In this document: in pieces, positions 8,491 through 16,411 of the stretch
How the letters are laid out: the number at the start of each line of letters is the position of its first letter
Numbering within the stretch: the first letter of the stretch is position 1
Assembly: GCA_013214545.1 (NCBI GenBank)
Contig: JABSQB010000011.1
Coordinates: forward strand, 22,048-86,047
DNA: 64,000 nt
Direction of reading: 5' to 3'
From: Henriciella sp.
Lineage (GTDB): Bacteria > Pseudomonadota > Alphaproteobacteria > Caulobacterales > Hyphomonadaceae
The notes under the pieces: model-generated
What the model was told of the DNA's origin: nothing
The model's database searches: none
Seen by the model: the letters and a program-made list of their open reading frames with translations, nothing else
Program-made: the position numbers and the translations under genes

Positions 8491-9126
8491 TCAGGCGCCG
8501 CCTTCAACGATTGGCGTGAGAAGAATCTCTACGCGTCTGTTGGCTGCACGGCCTTCCTGAGTGGCGTTATCAGCAATGGGTTGCGTCTCTCCCATGCCGA
8601 TTGCGTTCAGTCTTACTGACTGAACACCGCTATTGGCCAAATAGGTCTGTACTGACGAGGCACGACGTTCTGACAAGGCCTGGTTATAGGCGTCGTCACC
8701 ATCGGAGCTCGCGTGACCGACCACATCGACCGCAGTCTTTGGGTATTCCAGCAATGTCGCGCTGACATCATTCAGCGGTCCATAAAAATCACCTTTGATA
8801 GTCGAGCTGTTGACATCAAATGTCAGGCCAGACGGCATGGACAGCGCAATCTGGTCGCCGACACGCTCGACACCAATACCTGTGCCAGCGGTTTGCTCGC
8901 GCAGTTTGGCTTCCTGGCGATCCATATAGACGCCGACACCAGCGCCTGCTAGGGCGCCGACAACCGCGCCGATCGCGGCATTTCTCTTATCGTCTCCGCC
9001 GGCCATCATGCCGACGCCTGCGCCAATGATGGCGCCGCCCGCAGTCGTCCCCAGAGTGCGGTTTGAAACGTTCTGGCAGCCTGCGATCAGAGTCGCTGCT
9101 GCTAGGATGGTAAGTGTGGTTTTCAT
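8491..9126 (-). CDS. OmpA-family lipoprotein with glycine-zipper domain
   Basis: A 211-residue envelope lipoprotein. The signal peptide MKTTLTILAAATLIAGC ends in a lipobox with Cys17. A glycine-zipper region (GTTAGGAIIGAGVGMMAGG, AAIGAVVGALAGAGVGVYMD) comes next. A C-terminal OmpA-like peptidoglycan-binding domain has FDVNSSTIKGDF, VDVVGHASSDGDDAYNQALS and ANRRVEILL. The TDxxGxxxxNxxLSxxRA pattern is kept as GHASSDG...NQALSERRA. The start at 9126 is chosen because GGGAGA lies nine bases upstream and the signal peptide begins there. Probably anchors the outer membrane to peptidoglycan (YiaD-like). Monocistronic. Confidence 0.9.
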   Translation of the reverse strand: MKTTLTILAAATLIAGCQNVSNRTLGTTAGGAIIGAGVGMMAGGDDKRNAAIGAVVGALAGAGVGVYMDRQEAKLREQTAGTGIGVERVGDQIALSMPSGLTFDVNSSTIKGDFYGPLNDVSATLLEYPKTAVDVVGHASSDGDDAYNQALSERRASSVQTYLANSGVQSVRLNAIGMGETQPIADNATQEGRAANRRVEILLTPIVEGGA

Positions 9127-9298
9127 GAATGATCTCCCAGCTTCGATTAGAACACGCCATTTCGACTCGATTTTTCCAAGTGAATTATTGGAAACGTTGT
9201 GGATCATCAGATCCGTCGCAATCCACTAAGTAGAATCCCATATTCCGCCAATCCAGGCGCGTTCCTACCTGATTCAAGACAGCAAAAGGAGCGAAACT

Positions 9299-10135
9299 AT
9301 GGCCGTATTGTGCGTTCTGGGCGGAGACGTTGAGCGTAGCGCCCCCCATCTCGAAACCTCAATCACTGTGGCAAAGCACTTGGGAACGAGCCTTGACGGC
9401 CTGCTTGCCATGCCGGATCCGGCCAATACCGCAATGTATTTTGTCTCCGCAGAAGCCGTGATGGCCGGGGCCTCCGGTGTTAGCGCGGTATCTGATGCGC
9501 AAACGTCGCTTCGAAAGGACTTCGACGCCGCCTTCAAGACCGCTGTATCGGCAGCCGGGAGCTGGCTGAAAGCCGATATCCTGCACAAAACCGGTCATGT
9601 TCAGTCGCTTGTCGCCAACCATGGCATCCTGAGCGACGCAACCGTGTTTCCACGTGAAGCGGCGCAGTCCGGGCATGCTTTGAACCCGGTCTACGAGTAC
9701 GTGTTGATGGAAGAAAGGCTGCCTGCGATCCTGGCAGCCCCATCCGGAAAGATCTCCGGTCCGGTTGTGATTGGCTGGGATGGCACGCCGCGCGCGATGC
9801 GTTCGGTGCGGGCCCACTTGCCACTGATTCAGTCGCTGGGCGAGGCTGTGGTCGCGCACAATCCGGACAAGGATCGCGAGCTTGGCGGCGCCCCTGAAAT
9901 CACCACACCCGAAGCCGTGTCTGACTGGCTGCACAATGAGCGGGTCAAGGCAAAGGTCGAAACCTTCTCTGGCAAAGTCTCTGATGGCCTGCTCAAGATT
10001 GCCAAGGATCACGAGGCTGGTCTCATCGTAATGGGCGCCTATGGCCACAGCCGGATCGGACAAATGCTGTTCGGCGGAACCAGCCGGGCGCTGATGCAAG
10101 CTGAAGATGGCCCAGCCCTGGCGCTGGCACACTAG
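9299..10135 (+). CDS. Universal stress protein, tandem UspA-like
   Basis: A 278-residue protein with two Usp folds. The N-terminal half (1-140) is degenerate. The second half has VVIGWDGTPRAMRSVRAHLP and the ATP-loop-like C-terminal motif VMGAYGHSRIGQMLFGGTSR. It is cytoplasmic and probably binds nucleotide, modulating stress survival; partner unknown. An excellent AAAGGAG precedes the ATG. A small gene follows after 14 bases and is probably co-transcribed. Confidence 0.85.
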   Translation: MAVLCVLGGDVERSAPHLETSITVAKHLGTSLDGLLAMPDPANTAMYFVSAEAVMAGASGVSAVSDAQTSLRKDFDAAFKTAVSAAGSWLKADILHKTGHVQSLVANHGILSDATVFPREAAQSGHALNPVYEYVLMEERLPAILAAPSGKISGPVVIGWDGTPRAMRSVRAHLPLIQSLGEAVVAHNPDKDRELGGAPEITTPEAVSDWLHNERVKAKVETFSGKVSDGLLKIAKDHEAGLIVMGAYGHSRIGQMLFGGTSRALMQAEDGPALALAH

Positions 10136-10149
10136 AGGGGGAGTCAAAG

Positions 10150-10545
10150 ATGCCTTTGAGACAAATCGTGCTGCGGCTGGCCCGCAATCCTGGCTACCCG
10201 GACGGCGACGACCAGCAGGGCTATGTCCTCATCGCGCCGCTGGATGCGGGTGGCAAGATCGACCTGGAACTGTGGCGGGCCCTGCGTGCCAGATGCACCG
10301 TTGATCGCTTTCATCCCGACCCTGCAGAGAAAGCCGACGGTCTGCTGACGCATCGCGGCAATCAGTGGCGGTTTCATTATGACGAGGATGAGGAGGGCCC
10401 GGATGAAGGCGGGTATCGGCTTGGTGACCATGTCTTCAGGCCCGGTGAATATGTCACCATCGCCTCGCATGGCGAGGATCCGTTGACCTATATCGTGACA
10501 GAAGTTGAGCGAGTGCATGAGGACCAATCCGGCGCGCGATCATGA
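10150..10545 (+). CDS. Conserved hypothetical protein (131 aa), partner of the Usp gene
   Basis: A 131-residue soluble acidic protein (pattern: LRLARNPGYPDGDDQQGYVL, then WRFHYDEDEEGPDEGGYRLG, then FRPGEYVTIASHGED). No signal peptide or membrane segment. It resembles short uncharacterised proteins of alphaproteobacteria, but I cannot name a domain. Start supported by AGAGGGGGAGT before ATG 10150. The 14-base spacing from the universal stress gene indicates an operon, so a stress-linked role is possible but unproven. Confidence 0.7.
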   Translation: MPLRQIVLRLARNPGYPDGDDQQGYVLIAPLDAGGKIDLELWRALRARCTVDRFHPDPAEKADGLLTHRGNQWRFHYDEDEEGPDEGGYRLGDHVFRPGEYVTIASHGEDPLTYIVTEVERVHEDQSGARS

Positions 10546-10656
10546 ATGCGCGGCAACTGAACACAGGGCAACGAAAGCGGGCTAAAATGCCCTGATTCAG
10601 CCCTGTTTTTGTTGCGGAAGACGGCTTATGTCAGACGCTCAAACAGGAGTGTCCCG

Positions 10657-11526
10657 ATGTTATCTGCTACGGTTTCAGCCATTGCACTGGTTATGGCGAT
10701 TGGTCCGCATCTGCACGTTAGCTTGCAGGCGGCGATCGATGAAGCGCAACCGGTCACGGAAACGGCCGTCGAAGAGACAGCGCTAGATGAAAGCGTGCCG
10801 GAACTTCCTGAAACAGCGCCCGAAGACGACTCCGCGCCGCTTTCCATGCCACTGGAGAGCGATCCAATCGCTGAGGCCGTGGAGGCTGTGTCCGATCCGG
10901 TTGACCCAGTCGCTGAAACCATACTCACAGCCGAGCCTGAAACGGCCGAACCAACACCTGTCACCTCCAATCAGGTTGCAGAGGCGGAGTGGCCTGCCAT
11001 TCTGGATCAGGTCAGCGCCGCTTTATCTGCCGCGCGCACGGCGAAGGGAAACTTCGTTCAAACCAATGCGGATGGCAGCATTACGAGCGGAACATTTGCG
11101 CTGAACCGTCCGGGGCGGATGCGGTTTGACTATGATGACCCAACTCCGATCCTGATCGTCTCGAACGGGACGACTGTCGCGATGGAAGATAGCGAACTGG
11201 AAACCGTCGACCGGGTGCCGATTGGTTCCACACCACTGGGCCTCATTCTGTCGACCGATTTGCGATTTGACGAAGACGTCGAAGTGCTCAGCATCTTGCA
11301 AAATGCCGATCGGGTCGGTGTTCGCGTGAGCGATGCCACTGGCGAGCTTGAAGGCACGCTGACCATGGTGCTGGATGCAACCAGCTATGATTTGCAGGGT
11401 TGGCTCGCCACGGATGGCAATTTGCAGACTACCGTGGTCGATTTGTTCGATGTTGAAAAGAATGTGCGTCTTGATCCGCGTCTCTTCCGGCTTGATGATG
11501 CCGAGGATGAGGAAGACGAACGCTAG
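10657..11526 (+). CDS. LolA-family outer-membrane lipoprotein carrier-like protein with acidic insert
   Basis: A 289-residue exported protein. A hydrophobic N-terminus (MLSATVSAIALVMAIGPHLH) acts as signal peptide or anchor. Residues about 27-108 are a low-complexity Glu/Pro/Ala/Val segment (for example ETAVEETALDESVPELPET). The C-terminal 180 residues match the LolA/LolA-like fold: ILDQVSAALSAARTAKGNFV, GTFALNRPGRMRFDYDDP and the C-terminal WLATDGNLQTTVVDLFDVEK. LolA ferries lipoproteins across the periplasm. The acidic spacer is not part of normal LolA (about 200 aa), so this may be a specialised paralogue. The start at 10657 is favoured by CAGGAG upstream; an in-frame ATG at 10609 exists. 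Confidence 0.8.
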   Translation: MLSATVSAIALVMAIGPHLHVSLQAAIDEAQPVTETAVEETALDESVPELPETAPEDDSAPLSMPLESDPIAEAVEAVSDPVDPVAETILTAEPETAEPTPVTSNQVAEAEWPAILDQVSAALSAARTAKGNFVQTNADGSITSGTFALNRPGRMRFDYDDPTPILIVSNGTTVAMEDSELETVDRVPIGSTPLGLILSTDLRFDEDVEVLSILQNADRVGVRVSDATGELEGTLTMVLDATSYDLQGWLATDGNLQTTVVDLFDVEKNVRLDPRLFRLDDAEDEEDER

Positions 11527-11552
11527 AGCAGGGAACTGCACAGCTGAAACGA

Positions 11553-11590
11553 AAAAGGCCAGGCCGGATAAACCGGTCTGGCCTTCTCTT
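11553..11590 (+). terminator. Terminator after the LolA-like gene
   Basis: AAGGCCAGGCCGG / CCGGTCTGGCCTT pair over 13 positions (one G-U) around a five-base loop, followed by CTCTT. An A-run precedes it. Confidence 0.8.
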
Positions 11591-11680
11591 AGGTCCGCGT
11601 TACGTCCCCACGACTCACGAACTAAAAGCGTACGCGCTGGCTGTTGTTTGCCCCTATTAAACAGGCGCTGTACAAGTTAT

Positions 11681-11697
11681 ACATACCAGCGGTATGT
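11681..11697. promoter_or_regulatory. Palindromic operator candidate for the adjacent TetR regulator
   Basis: ACATACCAGCGGTATGT is a perfect 7+7 inverted repeat around a three-base centre, 28 bases before the TetR start. TetR-family repressors often bind such palindromes in their own promoter; AcrR-type sites also carry ACATAC/GTATGT arms. The terminator upstream separates it from the LolA-like gene. Confidence 0.7.
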
Positions 11698-11724
11698 TAA
11701 ACGTCAATTACTGATGGCTGGGTA

Positions 11725-12318
11725 ATGGCGCGTAGATCGAAAGCTGATGCAGAAAAGACACGCGAGCGGCTGCTCGAAGTGGCTACACGCCTGTATGGCG
11801 AGCGCGGCTATTCTGACACTTCCATCGCTGATATCTGCGCTGAGCTGGATATCACCAAAGGCGCCTTGTTCCACCATTTCAAGTCCAAAGTGGAGCTGTT
11901 CCGAGAGGTTTGGACGCGGCTTCAGGTCGAAATGGACAGCGAAGCGCGCGCTGCGGCGATCGCAGCCCGCAGTCTGACCGATCCCTATGCGGCGTTCATG
12001 GCCGGGTCACGGACCTATCTGAAATACGTCGCGCGCAAGGATTTCCAGCAAATCGTTCTGATCGACGGGCCTTATGTGCTGGGCCTTCGCGGCTGGTATG
12101 AAAGTGACCATGATCTCGGCATTCAGAACGTCACGGCGGGCGTGCGATATTTATCCAAAAAAGGTCTTGTCGCGCCAGAGAATGTGGAGCCTATCGCCAT
12201 CATGCTGCAAAGCGCGCTCAATGGCGCCGGGTTTGCGCTGCTGCGCGGAGACGACGATGGCGCCTCTTCAGAGGACTTTTACAAGGCGTTTGAAACGCTG
12301 GTGAAGAGCCTGCGTTAG
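11725..12318 (+). CDS. TetR-family transcriptional regulator
   Basis: A 197-residue repressor. The N-terminal helix-turn-helix reads [20 protein letters not shown] and [20 protein letters not shown] (about residues 15-60), followed by an all-helical ligand domain. A palindrome at 11681-11697 in its promoter suggests autorepression. No obvious target gene sits next to it: upstream is the LolA-like gene behind a terminator, and downstream is convergent carA, whose stop overlaps by four bases (12315-12318). Ligand unknown. Confidence 0.9.
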   Translation: MARRSKADAEKTRERLLEVATRLYGERGYSDTSIADICAELDITKGALFHHFKSKVELFREVWTRLQVEMDSEARAAAIAARSLTDPYAAFMAGSRTYLKYVARKDFQQIVLIDGPYVLGLRGWYESDHDLGIQNVTAGVRYLSKKGLVAPENVEPIAIMLQSALNGAGFALLRGDDDGASSEDFYKAFETLVKSLR

Positions 12319-13484
12319 GCCTCCATCAGGTCGGCAAACCGTTTGAACAGATAGAAGCTGTCCTGCGGGCCAGGGCTCGCTTCCGGGTGATGCTGGACAG
12401 AAATGATAGGCTTGCCTGCGACTTTGAGACCGGAATTGGTGCCGTCAAACAGGGAACGGTGGCTCTCTTCTACGCCGGTAGGCAGCGTCGCCACATCAAC
12501 GGTAAAGCCATGATTCATAGAGACAATTTCGACTTTGCCCGTTTCCAGATCCTTGACCGGGTGATTGGCGCCGTGATGCCCTTGCTCCATCTTCATGGTC
12601 TTGGCGCCGAGCGTCAGGGCCAGCAATTGGTGGCCGAGGCATATCCCAAGAATGGGCATTCCGCTGTCCACCAGCGTTTTTAGCATCGTTCCAGCACGCT
12701 CAAATGTTGCTGCCGGATCGCCAGGGCCATTCGACAGAACCACGCCGTCCGGCTTGAGGTCAGCAATTGTATCGAAACTGGTATCGCCATTCACCACCGT
12801 GGCGCGAATGCCCACTTCTGCCAGATTGCGCAGAATGTTCTTCTTTACGCCGAAATCGACGACCACGACATGCTTTTCGCCGCTGCTGTCACCGGCAAAG
12901 CCGGTTCCGAGGTCCCACAGCCGTTCAGAATGGTCATATTCGGCGTCCGCATCGACTTTGGCGGCGAGATCGGCGGCTTCCAGGCCTTCCCAGGCTTGCG
13001 CAGCTCTGATCAGCGCTTCGGTGTCGATCTGTCCGTCAGGTGCGTACTGAATGGCGCATTTCTGCATGCCATTTTCGCGTATCAGGCGAGTCAGCGCTCT
13101 TGTGTCGACGCCGGAGAGGCCAACAATACCCTTTTTGGCAAGCCAGGCGTCGAAATGATCATCGGCGCGCCAGTTCGATGGTGGCGTGATGGATTCGCGA
13201 AAAACCGTCCCTACAGCGGCTTTGGCGGCATTTTCGCTCGATTCTTCGTGATCTTCGGGGTTTGCACCCACATTTCCGATGTGCGGGAAGGTAAACAGCA
13301 CCACCTGCTCCGCATATGACGGATCGGTAAGAATCTCCTGATATCCGGTCATGGCCGTGTTGAAACACAACTCCCCAACCGCCGTACCGACTGCGCCAGA
13401 GCCAATTCCTAGGAATACTGTCCCATCTGCCAAAGCGAGCGCTCCACTGGCCTGGCTGGCAAAGTTGGATTGATTTTTGTCCAT
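12315..13484 (-). CDS. carA: Carbamoyl-phosphate synthase small (glutaminase) subunit
   Basis: A 389-residue glutamine amidotransferase subunit. It hydrolyses glutamine and channels ammonia to CarB for carbamoyl phosphate, used in arginine and pyrimidine synthesis. The N-terminal small-subunit domain ([37 protein letters not shown]) precedes the class I amidotransferase domain with the nucleophile in [20 protein letters not shown], and the His-Glu pair in [15 protein letters not shown]. Full length. GGAGATA lies before the ATG. It is divergent from yqeY, a common alphaproteobacterial arrangement. carB is not in this window. Confidence 0.97.
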   Translation of the reverse strand: MDKNQSNFASQASGALALADGTVFLGIGSGAVGTAVGELCFNTAMTGYQEILTDPSYAEQVVLFTFPHIGNVGANPEDHEESSENAAKAAVGTVFRESITPPSNWRADDHFDAWLAKKGIVGLSGVDTRALTRLIRENGMQKCAIQYAPDGQIDTEALIRAAQAWEGLEAADLAAKVDADAEYDHSERLWDLGTGFAGDSSGEKHVVVVDFGVKKNILRNLAEVGIRATVVNGDTSFDTIADLKPDGVVLSNGPGDPAATFERAGTMLKTLVDSGMPILGICLGHQLLALTLGAKTMKMEQGHHGANHPVKDLETGKVEIVSMNHGFTVDVATLPTGVEESHRSLFDGTNSGLKVAGKPIISVQHHPEASPGPQDSFYLFKRFADLMEA

Positions 13485-13631
13485 CTAACGCTTATCTCCG
13501 CGACTTCGCTGGACTCTTGAAGTCCACTTTGCCTTAATGCTTTTGGGGCAAACGGGTGGCAGATAGAGTGTTGCGGGCCGAGCCGTCAAGCGGATTCGGC
13601 GCATAAAAATGAGGCTTTAGAGGCGTCAATT

Positions 13632-14120
13632 ATGGGTCAGATGGATCAAACCATCCAAATCACACTTCGTAACCGCATTGATGCGGCCCTTACCCGGGCC
13701 GAATCTGAACAACCATGCGGTGTGGAGGCGCAAACACTCCGTCTGATTAAGTGTGCCATGGATGATCGAGATGTGATCGCACGCAAGCGCGGCGAATGCT
13801 CAGGCTGTGACAATGAAGTGATTGAAGAATTGCTCGAGACCATGGCTGATCAGCGCGAACAATCGATCAAACAGTTTGACGATGCCGGGCGCATCGCGGA
13901 CGCCGAGCGTGAGCGCGAGGAACTGGAAGTGATTATGAGCTTCCTGCCAGAGCCGCTCTCCGGTGACGCGCTGCAATCTGCGGCAGCGCAAGTCGTGACC
14001 GAATTGCAGGCCAGAAAGCTGAAAGATGTTGGTCGCTGTATGACCGCGCTGCGCAAAAAGTTTCCGGGCCGGATTGAGTGCGGACCGGCCAGCAAGGCTG
14101 TTCGCGCGGCGATAGGCTAG
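13632..14120 (+). CDS. yqeY: GatB/YqeY domain protein
   Basis: A 162-residue helical protein of the YqeY family, which is related to the C-terminal tRNA-binding tail of GatB/GatE. Matching signs are RLIKCAMDDRDVIARKRG, QREQSIKQFDDAGRIADAER, EVIMSFLPEPLSGD and GRCMTALRKKFPGR. Residues 27-60 contain several cysteines (CGVEAQ, CAMDD, CSGCD), which is unusual but lacks a clear metal-site pattern. Function in the cell is not well established; it may assist tRNA-dependent amidation. An alternative start is MDQ at 13641. Confidence 0.9.
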   Translation: MGQMDQTIQITLRNRIDAALTRAESEQPCGVEAQTLRLIKCAMDDRDVIARKRGECSGCDNEVIEELLETMADQREQSIKQFDDAGRIADAEREREELEVIMSFLPEPLSGDALQSAAAQVVTELQARKLKDVGRCMTALRKKFPGRIECGPASKAVRAAIG

Positions 14121-14141
14121 ACGAACCCCCAAAATTCAGGG

Positions 14142-14170
14142 CATCTCTCTCGCATCAAATGCGGGAGATG
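14142..14170 (+). promoter_or_regulatory. Hairpin covering the ribosome-binding site of the serine hydrolase gene
   Basis: CATCTC(TC)TCGCAT pairs with ATGCGGGAGATG around a CAA loop, with a two-base bulge and one G-U pair. The 3' arm contains GGGAG, the only Shine-Dalgarno-like sequence before the ATG at 14175. Folding would hide it. There is no T-run, so it is less likely to be a terminator for yqeY. Confidence 0.45.
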
Positions 14171-14174
14171 AATC

Positions 14175-15443
14175 ATGAGATCGATTTTGATCGCTATCGC
14201 GGCGCTGTTGGTTGGCGCGTTTGCGGGCGTGTTTTTGTACACGCGCTTCGTGCCACCGCCGAATGACGTGATTGCCCGGGCGCAGGCCTTCGAAGGCGAC
14301 AATGACTATTTCTTCCAGAATGCCAGCGAGTTGTATCCAACGCGAACCGTCTCCGGACCGGAAACCTCGACCCCGCTGCCGAGACTGGATGGGGTTCTGG
14401 AAGGCTTCTCGTATGAGTATGAGGGCGTGACCAAGACGCTGGGCGATCTCTATACCGATATGGAGACCTCCGGCCTGATCATCCTGCATGACGGTCAGGT
14501 CGTCCATGAAAGCTATGGCCGCGGTGCAGATGCTGGCACCCGCTTCACCACCTGGTCGCTGGTAAAGTCGATCACATCGACCCTTGTCGGGGTCGCTGTC
14601 GCAGATGGCAAAATTGACAGCGTCGATGACCCATTGTCGAAATATCTGCCAGAGGTCGCAGGCACGGCTTATGACGGCGTGACGATCAAACAGGCGCTGC
14701 AAATGTCCTCAGGGGTCCGCTATGATCCGAACCTCTGGGACGGCAAAATGGATGATACGGTCGAGTTCATGACGCAAAGTGTCGTGACCGGTCAGAAACC
14801 ATCTTTCGATCTGGCCATTCGCTATCCACGCGAGAACGATCCAGGCACCGATTTCAATTACAATACCGCAGAAAGCCAGGTCCTGCTGGAGCTGATCCGC
14901 CGCGTCAGTGGTATGAACGCCGCGGACTATCTGGAGCAGACCCTGTGGCGCCCGCTCGGCATGGAACATGATGCCGGTTGGATCATTGACGCAGCTGGTG
15001 CGGACGGCGCTGAAATAGGCGGCGCCATGTTTAACGCTGCGCTGCGCGACTGGGCCCGTTTCGGTGTATTTGTCGAACAGGGCGGGGTCTGGAATGGCGC
15101 GCAGATCCTCCCCGCGGACTGGGTCGACCGCGCGACCGTTTCAGACGAGCCGCACCTGAAGCCGGGAGAGGTTCATCCCAATCCAAATCGCGGCTATGCT
15201 TGGCACTGGTGGACCTATGCCGATGGCACATTCACGGCCTCCGGCGCGAATGGCCAAACCCTCTATATCGATCGCGAGAATGATATTGTTGTGGCCCGCT
15301 CAAGCGCCTGGCCGGAAGGCTATGTCCGCGAACATGATGATCAGAGCTTTGCCATGTACAAGGCGCTCGCCGCCTGGTTCGCGCGTGAGGTAGAAGACGC
15401 GGGCTCTCCCGAAGGAGAGATCAGCGCCGCGGAAGCGCCTTAA
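14175..15443 (+). CDS. Serine hydrolase, beta-lactamase/NylB-like family
   Basis: A 422-residue protein with an N-terminal membrane anchor or signal (ILIAIAALLVGAFAGVFLY, residues 4-22). The penicillin-binding-like fold has the catalytic SxxK as Ser128-Leu-Val-Lys131 (TTWSLVKS). A Tyr follows in DFNYNTAESQ and a late YAWHWWTYADG segment. This set resembles 6-aminohexanoate-dimer hydrolase (NylB)/class C esterases rather than resistance beta-lactamases. Probably a periplasmic esterase or amidase of unknown substrate. It is inserted between yqeY and dnaG. Its stop overlaps that of the convergent GGDEF gene by four bases. Confidence 0.87.
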   Translation: MRSILIAIAALLVGAFAGVFLYTRFVPPPNDVIARAQAFEGDNDYFFQNASELYPTRTVSGPETSTPLPRLDGVLEGFSYEYEGVTKTLGDLYTDMETSGLIILHDGQVVHESYGRGADAGTRFTTWSLVKSITSTLVGVAVADGKIDSVDDPLSKYLPEVAGTAYDGVTIKQALQMSSGVRYDPNLWDGKMDDTVEFMTQSVVTGQKPSFDLAIRYPRENDPGTDFNYNTAESQVLLELIRRVSGMNAADYLEQTLWRPLGMEHDAGWIIDAAGADGAEIGGAMFNAALRDWARFGVFVEQGGVWNGAQILPADWVDRATVSDEPHLKPGEVHPNPNRGYAWHWWTYADGTFTASGANGQTLYIDRENDIVVARSSAWPEGYVREHDDQSFAMYKALAAWFAREVEDAGSPEGEISAAEAP

Positions 15444-16306
15444 GCGGCAATCACGAACCGGTTGCGACCTTCATCCTTGGCGTCATAGAGCGCATCGTCC
15501 GCGCGTGTCATGACAGAGCGAACGGTATCGCGCGGGTGGGCGATGCCGACGCCGACGCTCGCCGAGACCTGGATGCGATGCTCGAGATAGGCGCATGGCT
15601 TAGACGCAACGCGGTGGCGGATCGCTTCGGCGTAATGGTAGATCTGAGATATGTCGGCATACGGCAGTAGAACCGCGAACTCCTCACCGCCGAGCCGCGC
15701 GACCATGGCCTCTTCCGGCAGCGCCAGCACGATTTGTTGCGAAGCATGGATCAGCACTTCGTCGCCCGCCTCATGGCCATAGGCATCATTGACCTTCTTG
15801 AAGTGGTCTAGGTCGATGATGAAGATAGACAGCCCATGATATTCCAGATCAACCGTTTCAAACCGGTGCCGAGCCTCTTGCATGAAGGCGCGGCGATTGG
15901 CGAGGCGGGTCATCTCGTCTGTATGCGCAAGGTGGAAGATACGCAGCATCCGGCGATGGTTCATGATGCTCTGAAAGCCGATTATTGAGGTACAAAGCGG
16001 CACGATGATCAGCGGCAGAATGGTCGCTGTGCGCAGCGCGCGCTGATGGATGTATGGCTCATAATGGCGGGTCGTGAACCAGGTTGCAGCCACGGCGATC
16101 ACAGTCGCAATCACGAGCATGATCGCGGCGACCATGATCAGATTCGACGCAAACTCACGTTCGCTCGGGACGGATCGGATTTCGTTCTTCTGTTTCACAT
16201 GCTTTTCCACCACGCCCGACTTTAGCCTGAGCAAGCTAGAATACGGTTTCCGCACTCCGTGAAATTTGATCGAACTGCCGATTTTTGTGGTCTTTTTGTG
16301 TGACAC
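15440..16306 (-). CDS. Membrane-bound diguanylate cyclase (GGDEF)
   Basis: A 288-residue protein. Two transmembrane segments lie near the N-terminus (NLIMVAAIMLVIATVIAVAA and ILPLIIVPLCTSIIGF, about residues 55-115). The C-terminal GGDEF domain has DEMTRLANRRAF, FIIDLDHFKKVNDAYGHEAG and the active-site loop RLGGEEFAVLLPY. The RxxD inhibitory site expected five residues before GGEEF is absent (it reads PEEA), so product inhibition through that site is unlikely. Predicted to make cyclic di-GMP, a signal tied to motility and stalk or surface attachment in this lineage. The exact start is uncertain: the first 50 residues are basic and weakly conserved-looking. Confidence 0.9.
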   Translation of the reverse strand: MSHKKTTKIGSSIKFHGVRKPYSSLLRLKSGVVEKHVKQKNEIRSVPSEREFASNLIMVAAIMLVIATVIAVAATWFTTRHYEPYIHQRALRTATILPLIIVPLCTSIIGFQSIMNHRRMLRIFHLAHTDEMTRLANRRAFMQEARHRFETVDLEYHGLSIFIIDLDHFKKVNDAYGHEAGDEVLIHASQQIVLALPEEAMVARLGGEEFAVLLPYADISQIYHYAEAIRHRVASKPCAYLEHRIQVSASVGVGIAHPRDTVRSVMTRADDALYDAKDEGRNRFVIAA

Positions 16307-16411
16307 TGAGACCCAACCGGCATGACAAACGCGTCATCTCGCTAAAAAGCGCGATGCGAATTCTTAACACCGCCGCTTCGCGCTGCGCCTCAGGCAGGGT
16401 ATAGGAATCAG

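Noticed and set aside
10565..10612. Terminator between the 131-aa hypothetical gene and the LolA-like gene
   Set aside because: Only short 5-6 bp stems around GGGCT/AGCCC can be drawn before the TTTTT; too weak to list.
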